64,000 nt of DNA from Buddleja alternifolia (taxonomy: Eukaryota; Streptophyta; Magnoliopsida; Lamiales; Scrophulariaceae). The position numbers and the translations under genes are program-made. The notes under the pieces were generated by a model. The model did no database searches and had not been told where the DNA came from. It saw only the letters and a program-made list of their open reading frames with translations. Each line of letters starts with the position of its first letter. The first letter of the stretch is position 1. Of the stretch, positions 54,057 to 64,000 are shown in pieces. The stretch is from contig CM033394.1 in the NCBI GenBank assembly GCA_019426215.1, positions 12,978,195 to 13,042,194 on the forward strand. Direction: 5' to 3'.

Positions 54057-55565
54057 TGGTGGTCCCAAGTGGCATACGAAAGGGTCTAGAAGGAGGGGGG
54101 GTAGAATAGACCCTTAAGTCTTTTTCAACTTAAAAAAAATTCATATCGCTTTTAAAGATTAGAACGCTTAGGAAGCTGAGCGCTTGGATCAGGCGCTCAA
54201 GTAAAGATAACTTACACTTAGTGATTTCAGTAATTTACCAAAGTAGGGTAACGATTAGATCGCTTAATCAGGGTTAGCACAGCGGAAATGATTTTAAAGC
54301 TTTAGCGTTCGTTTTGGTTAAATAGTCGCTTAGCAGATTAGCTTGTCTTTTTCGGAATAAATGTTATAAAAATTAAAACAAGACATTAATGAAAGAAAAT
54401 GACACAAGATATATAAGGTTCAATGGGTGATGTAATCCCAGCTACGTCCTTCTTCTCCTTTTTCACTTGGAGGGAATTTACTAAGATGATTATCAAAAAA
54501 TCACACAGAATCTTCTACAAGATTGTAAATAGGTGAAAATGATCTTGGGCTCCTTGATCACACAGAAGTCAGCACCAATGATGATCTTCTTCTACAAGCT
54601 TTTCTCACTCAGAAATAATGCCTGTAAGGGGTTTCAACAACTTTCTCATTCAGATGAAAGGTTGAGGGTTTTTATCACAAGGGTTTGTTTGTTTTTGGAA
54701 AGGTCAAACAACTTGGAATATCTCAGTAAGAATTGAGGTTTCTTCTTTGGAAGAGATTTGAGATATTTGTGACTATATGGGCTGTATGTAGAAAAGCTTG
54801 AAAGATTTTGGCTATGGAATTTCTAAGCTTTTTCTTCAGCAAATATTTCTTGTGCATGTACGTATTTTTCTCTCTGTCTGTATTTTTAGGGTTTGCTGGA
54901 AGTAAGGTATTTATAGACAATTCTTGGGATTTGTCCGTTGGACACATGTGACAGTGTGTTGTTCACGCGGCGCGCGTGAGTATACCTTTTCTCTGACATT
55001 CTTCAATTCCTGCTGGTACCAATTTGACGAGAGCAGCTATAAACTCTGAAGTTCTGACAGCCTTGTCAAAAGGTGGCTTGTCTACAAGTCATATTGGCTT
55101 ATCACATTTAATGCTCTTATCAGGCATTTAATGCATTTGAATTTATTTCCCGTTTGAAATAAATGTCCGTTGAATGATTGCATTTAAGTCCTTCATGACT
55201 TGAGAATTTATTTTAGGTGAATCTGATTCTGATCGCTAGAGTGCTTTGAGCGCTTGATCCATAAATCCCGAAATAGTCCTTTTAGCGTTTGACAGATGGT
55301 AAGGATAAATTTTCATCTTCTTCTCACTTCAGACGCTGATGTTCAACTTCATCTCTAATAGACTCACCTAGAATTCTATTATCGATTCGGTATCTAATAC
55401 TTAGTCTAAAATCTATAAAGATAAAAATTACAAGCCTAACAAAATTACATACTTTCAAACGCTTATACAATTAATTATGAAACATAAACTCACATTATAT
55501 TTTAGAGTCTAACAAAAAATTCTATCTTGTCATCATCAAAACATCTAACATGAAATTTCCTAACA
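54057..55565 (-). repeat. SirS1 5' LTR
   Basis: 1509 bp, same ends and order as the 3' LTR at 28484-29993, but with clearly more differences than between the GypBn LTRs. TATAAATA on minus at 54908-54915. Confidence 0.9.
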
Positions 55566-55946
55566 ACCTTAGAGAGAATGGTATAGTATTACAGCTCACA
55601 CCTCCAGCGACACCACAGTTAAATGGAGTAGCAGAGCAAAGGAATTGAACCCTGTTGGACATGGTTCGCTCCTTGCTCAACTACACTGACTTATCCATTT
55701 CACCGTGGGGTCATGCGCTGCTTACAGCTGTACACATTTTAAATAGATGTCCGTCCAAGTCTGTTCCTAAGACTTCATATGAGATATGGAGAAATAGGAA
55801 ACCAAGTCTTAATCACATCAAGATTTGGGGATGTCCGGCTTATGCCTAAAAGACTAAAGTGGATAAGTTGGAGGCTAGATCCTTGAAAGGGCATTTCGTT
55901 GGATATCCTGGGGATTCAATGGGATACCTCTTTTACCTGCACGATC
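55566..55946 (+). pseudogene. CopX integrase, C-terminal part
   Basis: Takes up the integrase reading after SirS1: LRENGIVLQLTPPATPQ, NGVAEQRN with the catalytic Glu, then a TGA, TLLDMVRSLLNYTDLSI, LLTAVHILNRCPSKSV, SLNHIKIWGCPAYA, a TAA, and GDSMGYLFYLHD, where Z interrupts. Colinear with CopY minus 14301-13933. Stops make it non-functional. Confidence 0.88.
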
Positions 55947-57849
55947 TATTAAGTTGACTTATTCCCTCGGGTCGCTCGTGGCAACGGAAATTAAAATTTT
56001 ACAAAAGGTAAACGTACAACCACCCAAAAACAGGAATATGGAATTGGTTCGATCGAATTTGATAGGGAGGTAAACAAAATTATACCTTTCGAAAATTTTG
56101 TTCCACCTCGTACTTTGAATCTCAGCAACCCTGTGGTGCAAATCCACACAATTTCCCTTGGGTGAGAAATTGCCCGTCGTCTTTTCGTATCTCTCAGTTT
56201 AGAGTGCTCCAAGCGTCGCACCTCTAAGATGTATCCACACCTCATTCAAGTCACCAATTGTCTTACCTTGTGTGCTAGACAACAAAACGATTCTAAGCTT
56301 AACTTAGACTTGATTATGTGAATGGTACGAATATTTTCTAAGTCGTTTAATTCAACACATAAAAAAAACGCCCCCTCCCTTCTTTTACTCATAAAAATCA
56401 GTCAACACTGGTCAATTGGATTTAGGATTTAAGTTTGACTTCTCAATTTAATTATAGGCTCAACTAATCAATTAAATACAAGTCAAATGAAATCCAACCA
56501 ACTAATTCCAACATTTATTTATTTAACTTGGGCTCTACCCAATTAAAAAAAATATTTGGACTCTACTAGGTCTATTAATTTAATTAATTCTACAAGATTA
56601 ATTAAAAGAGTAAAATTAATTGAATCCTTCAATTAATTTGTATTCCATATTAGGAAAGTACTACACTTTCCTAATTCTCTCAATTTCCTCAAAATTGATT
56701 AATCACATCTATTCAAGTAGTGACTCTCTCGAGTTAGTGTGTGACCCCTTAGACTCATTTCTATCTTGTAGTAAGTACACCTTCCCACAGTGCTAGTGTA
56801 CCTTCCTAAAATGGAAAGTACCAGATTAAATCAATCCTTTGATTTAATCAAGCCTCGAATTAGTCACCAAGCTAATTCTCGACACTTACAAATCGCGGTT
56901 GCCCACCTAGCATAGGGTCCCGAAGACCTAGATAAAACGAAAGTAAAGATACGCCTTTTGCGATCTTGATCCTCACATAAATAAGATCCCTCTATCTAAT
57001 CTCCCGATTGAATTCAGAACAGTGGCTAAGGTCGAAACTCTATTAATTCAATACTATGTTTCCCACATTTTTTGAAATCGACTTCGACTATCTAAACGAG
57101 GAAACCCTATGCCTCTTTAGATATCATACTTCGGCCGAAGATTCCTTAAGTTGATTCACTATGTAACCATAGGAGATTAACCGACTGGCTAATGTCAGAG
57201 ATAGATTCCTTTTAATTCTCATGTGCCTTACTACGTAAGACGTGCATGTCTGAGTTTGCCCATATTCGATCATCTAAAGTGATCATGTAACAAATCAAGA
57301 ACATGCGCGGTTACGCATAAGACATCCAATGGAATCTTAAGTCCATAAGGATTACTCTTATACTACAAGACCACTGGAAGTTTCACATTCGACTGGGAAT
57401 CCATTTTAGGAACTTCCATGGGGTTGTTCAGTTTGCCCATTACCACAATGGAAACCCTCATATATGCATTGGCTTTCACCGTGCCAGTATCTATAGACCG
57501 AGATACACTTCTCCCAAAGTATACAACATATGAGCAAGTCTTTTGGGTTGCATCGATATCCCTTTATCTTGATGAACCCTTTTACGACTTGGAACAATGC
57601 TTAAAGATCACAGTCTTTGAGACATATTCGATCATTGCCACACCCAATGTGCAATGATGTCTCATAGCTATGTGTGATCCTTCGGGGCTTTATTCTAAGT
57701 CAAAGTAAAAACTAATTTAAGAATAAAGACATGCCACACACATATAAAAGAGATTGACTTTATTTATATGAAAACGATTGTTCAATTATAGAGTTACTAT
57801 TACAAAGAATGGCGCCCAATAATTGGTGTGCCGGGCACTAACTCTAACA
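55947..57849 (-). mobile_element. Z: solo LTR-like insertion of a further copia family
   Basis: 1903 bp between the two halves of CopX integrase-RT, with an imperfect duplication CGATC/CGATG (55942-55946 and 57850-57854). On the minus strand it starts TGTTAGAGTTAGTGCCC, like the CopX and CopY LTRs, and ends TTAATA, one change from a canonical CA end. AT-rich TTAATTAA sequence at 56560-56620. No PBS or coding region found; a 79-codon frame at 57418-57657 is not credible. Confidence 0.65.
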
Positions 57850-58403
57850 CGATGATCAAAGTATCATTGTAGCTTTACATGCCCACTTTCTTGAAGATGA
57901 GTTTATTCAAGATGGAGGAGCGAATAGAAAGATTGTTCTTGAAGAAAAAAATGAAACTCCAGTGGATACATCTACATAGGAAATGAGAACCGAACCTTCT
58001 GTAACACAACCACAATCGCGAAGATCAAGTGGAGTACCTCAATCTCCTGAGAGGTACAGATATCTAGTACAGAGGGAGCTGGATCTTCATTCTATATTAG
58101 AGGAGGGTCATGGAGATGATCCCTCCACTTATGATCAAGCAATGGTGGATGTGGATGTTACTAGATGGCATGAAGCTATGCAAACTGAGATCGATTCGAT
58201 GCATGCAAACCAAGTCTAGAAACTTGTAGACCAACCTGAGGTGGTAAAACCAATTAGGAGTAAATGAATTTACAAGAGAAAGATTGGTGTTGATGGCAAG
58301 GTTGACACCTACAAAGCCAGGCTAGTGGCGAAAAGGCATAGTCAAAAAGAAGGAATTGACTACCAAAAACCTTTTTGCCAGTAGCTATGATGAAATCAAT
58401 AAT
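57850..58403 (+). pseudogene. CopX reverse transcriptase, N-terminal part
   Basis: Continues from Z: VALHAHFLEDEFIQDGG, then the linker ahead of RT (SRRSSGVPQSPERYRYLV), EAMQTEIDSMHANQV, a TAG at 58217-58219, IYKRKIGVDGKVDTYKARLV and PVAMMKSI. It ends there because SirS2 inserted at 58404. A TGA and a short frame slip near 58370 also occur. CopY 13566-13400 is the equivalent region. Confidence 0.85.
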
Positions 58404-59951
58404 TGCTAGGAAATTTCATGTTAGGCGTTTTAATGGTGACAGTTAGAATTCTATGTTAGACCCCAAAATATGTAAGTTTGATTTTATTAGAAATCATGTA
58501 TAAGCTTTGAGTGTTAGATTAGTAATAGGCTTCATAGGCTTTGCTTTATTTTATTCTAGATTGTTAGGCTAAGTATTCTTTGACTGAGCGTATGATATTT
58601 TCTGAGTGAGCTTATCAATAGTTAAGTTTGAAGACTCAAGCGCCTGAAATCTGAATGAAGATGAAGATTCCAAGCGTACAAACGAGAAGCTATATCAAGC
58701 GATGATTATAGGACAGAAGTTATTCAAGGATGAATGAGCATCTATCAATAACAGATTTCACCTGAATTTATTTCTAAGTCCAGAAGGAGTTTAATGCAAA
58801 TATTCCCAAATTATTAATTGCTAACGGGCATTTATTCCAAATGCATTAAATACTGATAAGAGCATTAAATGTGATAAGCACTTTCGGACGTACGGAGAAG
58901 CCACCCTATTAGACTGTCTACTATTCACAAACTGCAGCAACAACTTTGTACAGCAGATTTTCAGGAAAAAGGATAAAAGTTGTTCACTCGCGTAACTGAG
59001 AGACACGCGCCTGTGCATGTGTTTAACGGACATTTTTCCCAAGATTGCCTATAAATAAGACTTCAACAACAACCCAAGAAGATAATCATAATCCAAGCCA
59101 AATTACTAGTGCATTGAAGTCTTAATCCTTAAACTTTCAGAAAAGCCAGAATATTCAAGCAAACATTCTCTTTGCTTTTCTTAAATTCCTGAGACAGTCA
59201 ATCAATTTCTCAAACATTCTTTTCGGAGAAACCTACATTATTATTGAGATATTACCAAGTTGTTTGAACTTTATATGAAAATTCAAACAAATCATTAGAA
59301 AAACCTCATCCAAGCCTCACAATTTATGTGAAGTTGAAGTTGGATACTTGCACTATTTTTGGGTGAAAGAAGCAAGGAGATAGAAGTGTCTTGGAGTAGA
59401 AATCTGTGTAACCAAGGAGCTCAAGTCATCGATATCCATCTCTCCCTAATTTGTATAAGATTCTGTGTGATTCTTTGAGAATCATCTGAGTGGACTGCCT
59501 CCCAGTGTTTAAGGAGAAGAAGGACGTAGTTGGGATTAAACCACCTAACGAACCTTACAAATATTGTGTTCTTTACTTTATAGTCAATTTCCGTACTAGC
59601 ATATCATTGCAGAATCTGTTAAGTAAAATTCAATCAAACACTAAGCAACTGAGAAACTTTCTGTGACGCTAAATCTTTCAAAGAGAAGATTCTAAAATTA
59701 TTTCGGTCTGCTAACACTGATCAAAGAATTAAACACTTAAACCTATCTGTCTATAGTATTCAAATTTTGAAGTCTAAGTTAACTTTCTAAAAATAGTCTT
59801 CAGTAGATGCTCAATTAAGCGCCTACATTTTCAAGCGTCCAAACCAATTTTAATACGAATATTTTTTAAGTCGAAAAAGACTTCAAGGTCTATTCAACCC
59901 CTCCCCCCCGCCCACTTTCTAGACCATTTCGTATGCCACTTGGGACCAACA
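58404..59951 (+). repeat. SirS2 5' LTR
   Basis: 1548 bp, TGCTAGGAAATTTCATG to CACTTGGGACCAACA. Contains CTATAAATA at 59049-59057 and repeated AAGCG words. Confidence 0.9.
59049..59057 (+). promoter_or_regulatory. TATA box of SirS2 LTR
   Basis: CTATAAATA, conserved at the same LTR position in SirS1, SirS3 and SirS4. Confidence 0.65.
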
Positions 59952-59953
59952 AG

Positions 59954-59965
59954 TGGTATCAGAGC
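59954..59965 (+). other. SirS2 primer-binding site (initiator tRNA-Met)
   Basis: TGGTATCAGAGC two bases after the LTR end. Confidence 0.88.
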
Positions 59966-60047
59966 AGTTAAAGTTGAAATTTTTAAAATTTCCAAGCATA
60001 ACAGCTTGTTTAGATCCTTTTCAAATCTAGTTGCTTTTAATTTTTCC

Positions 60048-61810
60048 ACGGCATTTTCTAAAGTTACCAAGTTGACCGAATCCAATTATGATTCCTGGAA
60101 GGTCAAAGCATTTACATATCTTTCCTCATGTGATGAGGAAATGTGCGATATTATTTCAGATAGACCAATACAAATTTTGAAGGTTATCACCAGAGCACCT
60201 GGAGCCACTGAAGAAACTCTGGATGGTTATGTTGAGAAACCAAAACAAGAGTGGTCCACTGATGAGCGTCGAAGAGCTAATCTGGACAATGTTGGTCGTA
60301 ACGCTTTATATACAGCTATTGGTGATAATGACAACTTATTCAACAAGGTCAAGTCTTGTAATACTGCTAAGGAGATATGGGATAAGTTGGCCATAATTTG
60401 TGGTGGTTCAGCTCAGATCAAGGAGAATAAGCTTTCCATCGCCGAGGAAAGATTTGACAGTTTTAAGATGTTACCCAATGAGACTTTAGAGCAATTGGAC
60501 ATAAGATTTACAGCTCCTGTTACAGAGTAACATCTTTGGGTATGGATTTACAGAACCGAGAAATGGTGGTTAAGATTTTTAGAAGTCTACCTAGTAGATT
60601 CTTGATGAAGGCAACAGCAATGAGAGAATTGAATATGTTGGATCTTCTAACTCCAGAAGATGCCTTTTCAAAGCTCAAAGCATTTGAGTTTGATTTAAAT
60701 TCTACCGGTCATGTTGTGAGCAGTTCGGTAATTGAGTCTGGAGCGCTTATAGCATCAATCAAGGGTAAATCGGGTAACAAGGGAAAGGTTTCAGATTTTA
60801 GTGAGGAGGAGGAACTAGTGCTTCTGAATAGATTCAGAAAGTTCTTAAGATACGAAAAGAAAGGAAATAATCCTAAACATCATGGACGTAGTTCATATCA
60901 AGCGCCTGTTCCAGTACAACAACAGTATCAAGCACCTCAATATGTTGTACCTTCTCCTTCAGCACTGATTCAGTACGAAGCGTCTACTCAACAGAATCTC
61001 TCAGCGCTCGTGGTCTCCAAACCACACACTGCAAGGTTAATAAATGAACAAAAGATGAAAACTAATCTTTGTTATAATTGTAGAAAACCAGGGCACTACC
61101 AAGTAAATTGCCTTTATCCAAACGTATCTAAGCCTTCGAGGCAAGATTATTTAGATAGAAACCAATTCACGAGCAACCTTCGCCAACAAGGTTTGCTAAA
61201 GGAATCAGAACAAGTGTTCGCACCTGAAGATTTGGAGTCTTCTGAGGAGAGTAGTGATGATGATGAGCCAGTGGATGACTCAGCGCTTATTTGTCTCATG
61301 GCCAGAGATGATGAAGCATCTCCTGGGGTAAACACTGAGATATCTTACCCTCTCTCTTATGAAGAATTACTTGGCAAAGACAAAGAATATTATAATGATT
61401 GTCAAGATGCCGCCAAACTATATCAAAATCACTTCGATATCATTTCATCACTCAAGAGTGATAATGTGACGCTCAAGGCAGAGTTGCCAGTTGAGCAACA
61501 ATGTATTGAGAAGAACAAATCACTTGAGAGTGATATAATCAATCTAAAAAGTGATATTGATATAATAGTCTAGAGAGAAACAGAGCTGATTGCTAGACTT
61601 GCTAAATTAGAATATCTCATCTCGTCATTGTCTAAAGCAATAAGAAAGCTAGACAATGTGACTGAGGTAGCAAGGTTATTTGGTGAAAAGACAGGTTTAG
61701 GATGCAATAAATTTGGTAAACAACCAAACAAATCTAACATTACGGAGAACAACAAAGGAAGGGTGTTTTCTTTGTTGAGAAAGGTTCATTAAGTCAAACA
61801 CAAAATGAAC
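60048..61810 (+). pseudogene. SirS2 gag
   Basis: UBN2-type gag: KLTESNYDSWKVKAFTYLS, MCDIISDRPIQILKVI, RRANLDNVGRNALYTA, KEIWDKLAIICGGS, LPNETLEQLD, a frameshift at about 60527, then MDLQNREMVVKIFRSLPS and TPEDAFSKLKAFEFDL. Zinc knuckle CYNCRKPGHYQVNC near 61069 is intact. An acidic linker (SSEESSDDDEP) and a helical segment follow. In-frame TAG at 61571-61573. The position matching the SirS1 start codon reads ACG (60048-60050); the longer open frame back to 59940 starts in the LTR and is unlikely to be the native start. Confidence 0.85.
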
Positions 61811-62289
61811 TAAGCGACAATGGTTCGAGGCCAAATGAGAAAGCCAAAGCTGACTCAGGCACGGGAAAGGCGAAAACAAATGATTAACAAAGAAAGGTTC
61901 GCTCAAAAAGCTAAGGATAAACCTAACCACTGTGAATCAAGTGCTAAGCGTCTAGCACCAAAAGTGCACTCCAAGCCAGCGCCAAGGAAATACCAGCGTC
62001 AATAACCACAACGGTCTAGATCATATTATCACTACTATGATGATTATAATTATGATTATGATTATGATTACTATTATAATCAAGGATATTATTATACACC
62101 CAAAAAGTACACACAGCACAAGGTGAACAAAAAGCACACACAACACAATATGAAACCTAAGAAGGCTAATTCTCCCGCAATGAAGATTAAGCAAATATGG
62201 GTTCCTAAAGTTCTAATTCAAACTAACAATGTGACTAATGTTAAAAGGTCAATGGGTACCTAAACAGAAATAGAATTTCCCTTTTTGAT
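61811..62289 (+). pseudogene. SirS2 gag-protease linker
   Basis: Basic and Tyr/Asp-rich linker: KPKLTQARERRKQM, then 62037-62090 encoding runs of Tyr and Asp (GAT/TAT repeats), a CACACAACACA repeat near 62110, and KQIWVPKV near 62190, a motif usual just before protease in this group. Stops at 62002-62004 and near 62260 interrupt it. Confidence 0.6.
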
Positions 62290-62714
62290 TGCAGGTATCT
62301 AGAGCTAGAGTCGATACATCTGTTTGGTACATCGATAGTGGGTCGTCAAGGCACATGATAGGTTCTAAGGATCTTTTGATCAACTATCGAGCTGCCAATG
62401 GTCCTCGGGTTGTATTTGGTGACAACTCCAAAGGTAAAACCAAAGGTATAGGTACTGGGCATAGAGGAACATCATGATAAGTGATGTTTTTTCGTTGAGG
62501 GTCTGAAGCATAATTTGTTAAGCATAAGTCAATTTTGTGATAAAGGCTTTGAAGTCAAGTTCTCAAGCGACTGTTGTTATATAAACGATGCTAAGACTAA
62601 ATCTACTAAATTGAAAGGTAAAAAAACAAACAATGTGTATTGGGTAGATTGGGGTTCAACAATTGATAACAACCCAACATGTTTTGTTGCTAAAAGTAAA
62701 TCTAAAACGGGTTG
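62290..62714 (+). pseudogene. SirS2 protease and pre-integrase region
   Basis: The protease active-site segment is VWYIDSGSSRHMIGSKDLL near 62320, with VVFGDNSKGKTKGIGTG downstream. After a frameshift near 62475 comes NLLSISQFCDKGFEVKFSS, the start of the region before integrase. The GypB2 LTR interrupts at 62715. Confidence 0.8.
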
Positions 62715-64000
62715 TGATAAGAGGTGTTTTTACGTGTTTTTAAGACCGTAATTCTTATGATTTGGATTCACTTATTGCTTAAATCATGTCACATTTGCAT
62801 TTAATAGGTGTGTTAAGTGAATACAGGTAATAAATGAGAATACATGAAGAAAAGGGAAGAAAAACGATGTACAAAACAAGTTCAAACATGTTTTTCAACA
62901 CCTAGGCGGTTTTTGCATCTCCTATCACATTCGATCGATATTTTCGTACATTTACAGACCAAATTAGACAAAGCTTCCTTCTACAAAGTTTTATATGTAT
63001 GTCTTAGCTTCAAATGGGAACTTGAAACACCCAAATCGAAGGTCTATAGAGAGAATTGTGAAGGAAATACGATTGCTGCGCCGAACAGAGAAGTACATGT
63101 GCCAGGATACGCCCCAACGCCCTCCTAGTCATGCCTAGGCATGGATAGTCCGAATGTTACTCCTTTTCAGCCTAAATTCCAGCATTATATGATGGGTAAG
63201 AATCACTTTTGGCCATAATTCAGCACGTGTGTTGAGGGGTTGTCATAAGTGTGTTTCTTGGTAGATTTACTTTATGGGCGCCAAATCAGAAAAAACCTCC
63301 ATGTTGAAATGTAATTTACGTATACTTAAAGACTGAATTGGACAAAATGTCCTTCTGGAAAGTTGTAGATATATGTTGTATCTGAATATGGGGACTTGAA
63401 TCATCCAATTTGGAGATCTTTGGAGAAGTTTATGAGGAAAATACTAAGTCTGCGCTGGAAAGCAAGAAAATGGCAGCATGCATGTGTTTTGTTGAAGTTT
63501 TCACATGGTTATGCTTGGTGGAATTCTTAACGGCCGAAAGTTCAGCATTTTTTAGCTGGTTGGAATCTTAAAAGCCAAACTTTAAGCATCACCTTAGGTG
63601 GAATTCTCATTGGGGAACTTTAATGGGAATTCTTAATGCATACTTCAGTGAAATTTTGGCTATAAAAGGAGAGGGAACCCATACTCTTCATCATTCACTA
63701 TCAATTTCAGATTCTTGGAGAAGAGGGGGAGGAAGTGACCGATCCATTGAGAAGAAAAGAGGGGAGAGAGAAGGATTCTTGATTCATCATCATCATTGGA
63801 GAAGGAAGATTCAATTGAAGTTCCATCATTATTCACTTTTGAGGAAGTTTTTATAGCTTTTCATTTCAATTATATCTATGAACATGTGTATTAATTCATT
63901 TATGTTTTTTCATATTATCCATTATGAACTAAATTCATAAGACTAGGGCCATGTAAGGCCAAATTGTGATATATGCTTATAATAGATGATTGTTGAGGTT
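62715..64000 (+). mobile_element. GypB2: LTR of a third GypB-related element, cut by window end
   Basis: Starts TGATAAGAGGTGTTTTTACG, a variant of the GypBn/GypB LTR start. Matching LTR landmarks follow (TTAGCTTCAAATG near 63005; TGCGCCG near 63078; CCATGTAAGGCCAAATT near 63949). CCTAGGCG words occur near 62912 and GCCTAGGC near 63134. A module of about 145 bp is present twice (about 62940-63085 and 63319-63465). TATAAAAG at 63661-63668. The 3' end is not in the window. Confidence 0.82.
63661..63668 (+). promoter_or_regulatory. TATA box of GypB2 LTR
   Basis: TATAAAAG followed by a purine-rich GAGAGGG leader, as in the other gypsy LTRs here. Confidence 0.6.

Larger units (their letters stand above)
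28484..55565 (-). mobile_element. SirS1: Sirevirus-like copia element, itself host to GypA and GypB
   Basis: Flanked by the exact duplication ACCTT (28479-28483 and 55566-55570). The flanking CopX integrase reads on across the insertion. The 3' LTR (28484-29993), env-like 3' region (29994-33445), gag start (53569-53941), PBS and 5' LTR (54057-55565) remain. Most of gag, all of protease, integrase and RT, and the start of the env-like gene are gone, replaced by gypsy DNA at 33446-53568. Confidence 0.9.
15728..58403 (+). mobile_element. CopX: Ty1/copia element carrying most of the nest
   Basis: Parts: 5' LTR (15728-15815, 17390-17468, 23818-25227), PBS, leader, gag to integrase (26757-28483), integrase remainder (55566-55946) and RT start (57850-58403). 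These pieces read on from one to the next across SirS4, GypBn, SirS1 and Z, with target duplications at the breaks. SirS2 cuts it at 58404; its RNase H and 3' LTR are beyond the window. It sits inside CopY gag in the opposite orientation. Confidence 0.85.
58404..62714 (+). mobile_element. SirS2: Sirevirus-like copia element, 5' part
   Basis: 5' LTR, initiator-tRNA-Met PBS, gag with zinc knuckle and start of protease/integrase region, cut at 62715 by the GypB2 LTR. Gag is of the type seen in SirS1. The right end lies outside the window. Confidence 0.88.

Noticed and set aside
57418..57657. 79-codon frame in solo LTR Z
   Set aside because: Within an LTR, opposite to the element's direction, no similarity recognised.
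1..64000. Host protein-coding, tRNA or rRNA genes
   Set aside because: None found; the only tRNA-like strings are short PBSs of retroelements.

Overview
The window is eukaryotic plant DNA, probably from a eudicot. I find no host gene. It is built almost entirely of LTR retrotransposons nested inside one another. Evidence: Ty3/gypsy elements of the Athila type with a primer-binding site (PBS) matching the 3' end of plant tRNA-Asp and a downstream third ORF; Ty1/copia elements with an initiator-tRNA-Met PBS; and Sirevirus-like copia elements with an env-like gene and a typical polypurine signal. The species cannot be read from this sequence.

Names used here: gypsy elements GypL1, GypL2, GypA, GypB, GypBn (non-autonomous) and GypB2; copia elements CopX and CopY; Sirevirus-like elements SirS1 to SirS4; solo LTR Z; and one foldback element (MITE).

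Layout. 1-4375: GypL1, a decayed gag-protease element with its 3' region and the first part of its LTR. 4376-10318: GypL2, decayed RT/RNase H/integrase, split by SirS3 (4929-7445, TSD AAATG) and by a 356-bp foldback element (9127-9482). 10319-15727: CopY on the minus strand, inserted in GypL2. 15728 onward: CopX on the plus strand, inserted in CopY gag. The CopX 5' LTR holds SirS4 (15816-17389, TSD TATAT) and the complete element GypBn (17469-23817, TSD GTGAG). The CopX body runs 25228-28483, is split by SirS1 (28484-55565, minus, TSD ACCTT), resumes at 55566, is split by solo LTR Z (55947-57849), resumes at 57850 and is cut at 58404 by SirS2. Inside SirS1 lie GypB (33446-42125, 5' truncated) and GypA (42126-53568). 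SirS2 is cut at 62715 by the LTR of GypB2, which runs off the window.

How the parts work together. GypA is the most complete gypsy element: gag, protease, RT, RNase H and integrase in one frame with a single in-frame stop, then ORF3, the 'putative plant transposon protein' family. GypBn has LTRs of the GypB family but no gag or pol, so it must have used proteins of a GypB-like partner. The most interesting signal is a set of short GC-rich palindromes, different in each gypsy family but shared within a family between the LTR U3 and the spacer between pol and ORF3. A conserved two-hairpin block just after pol, a pyrimidine tract with a possible splice acceptor, and internal polypurine-like tracts form a further shared non-coding architecture.
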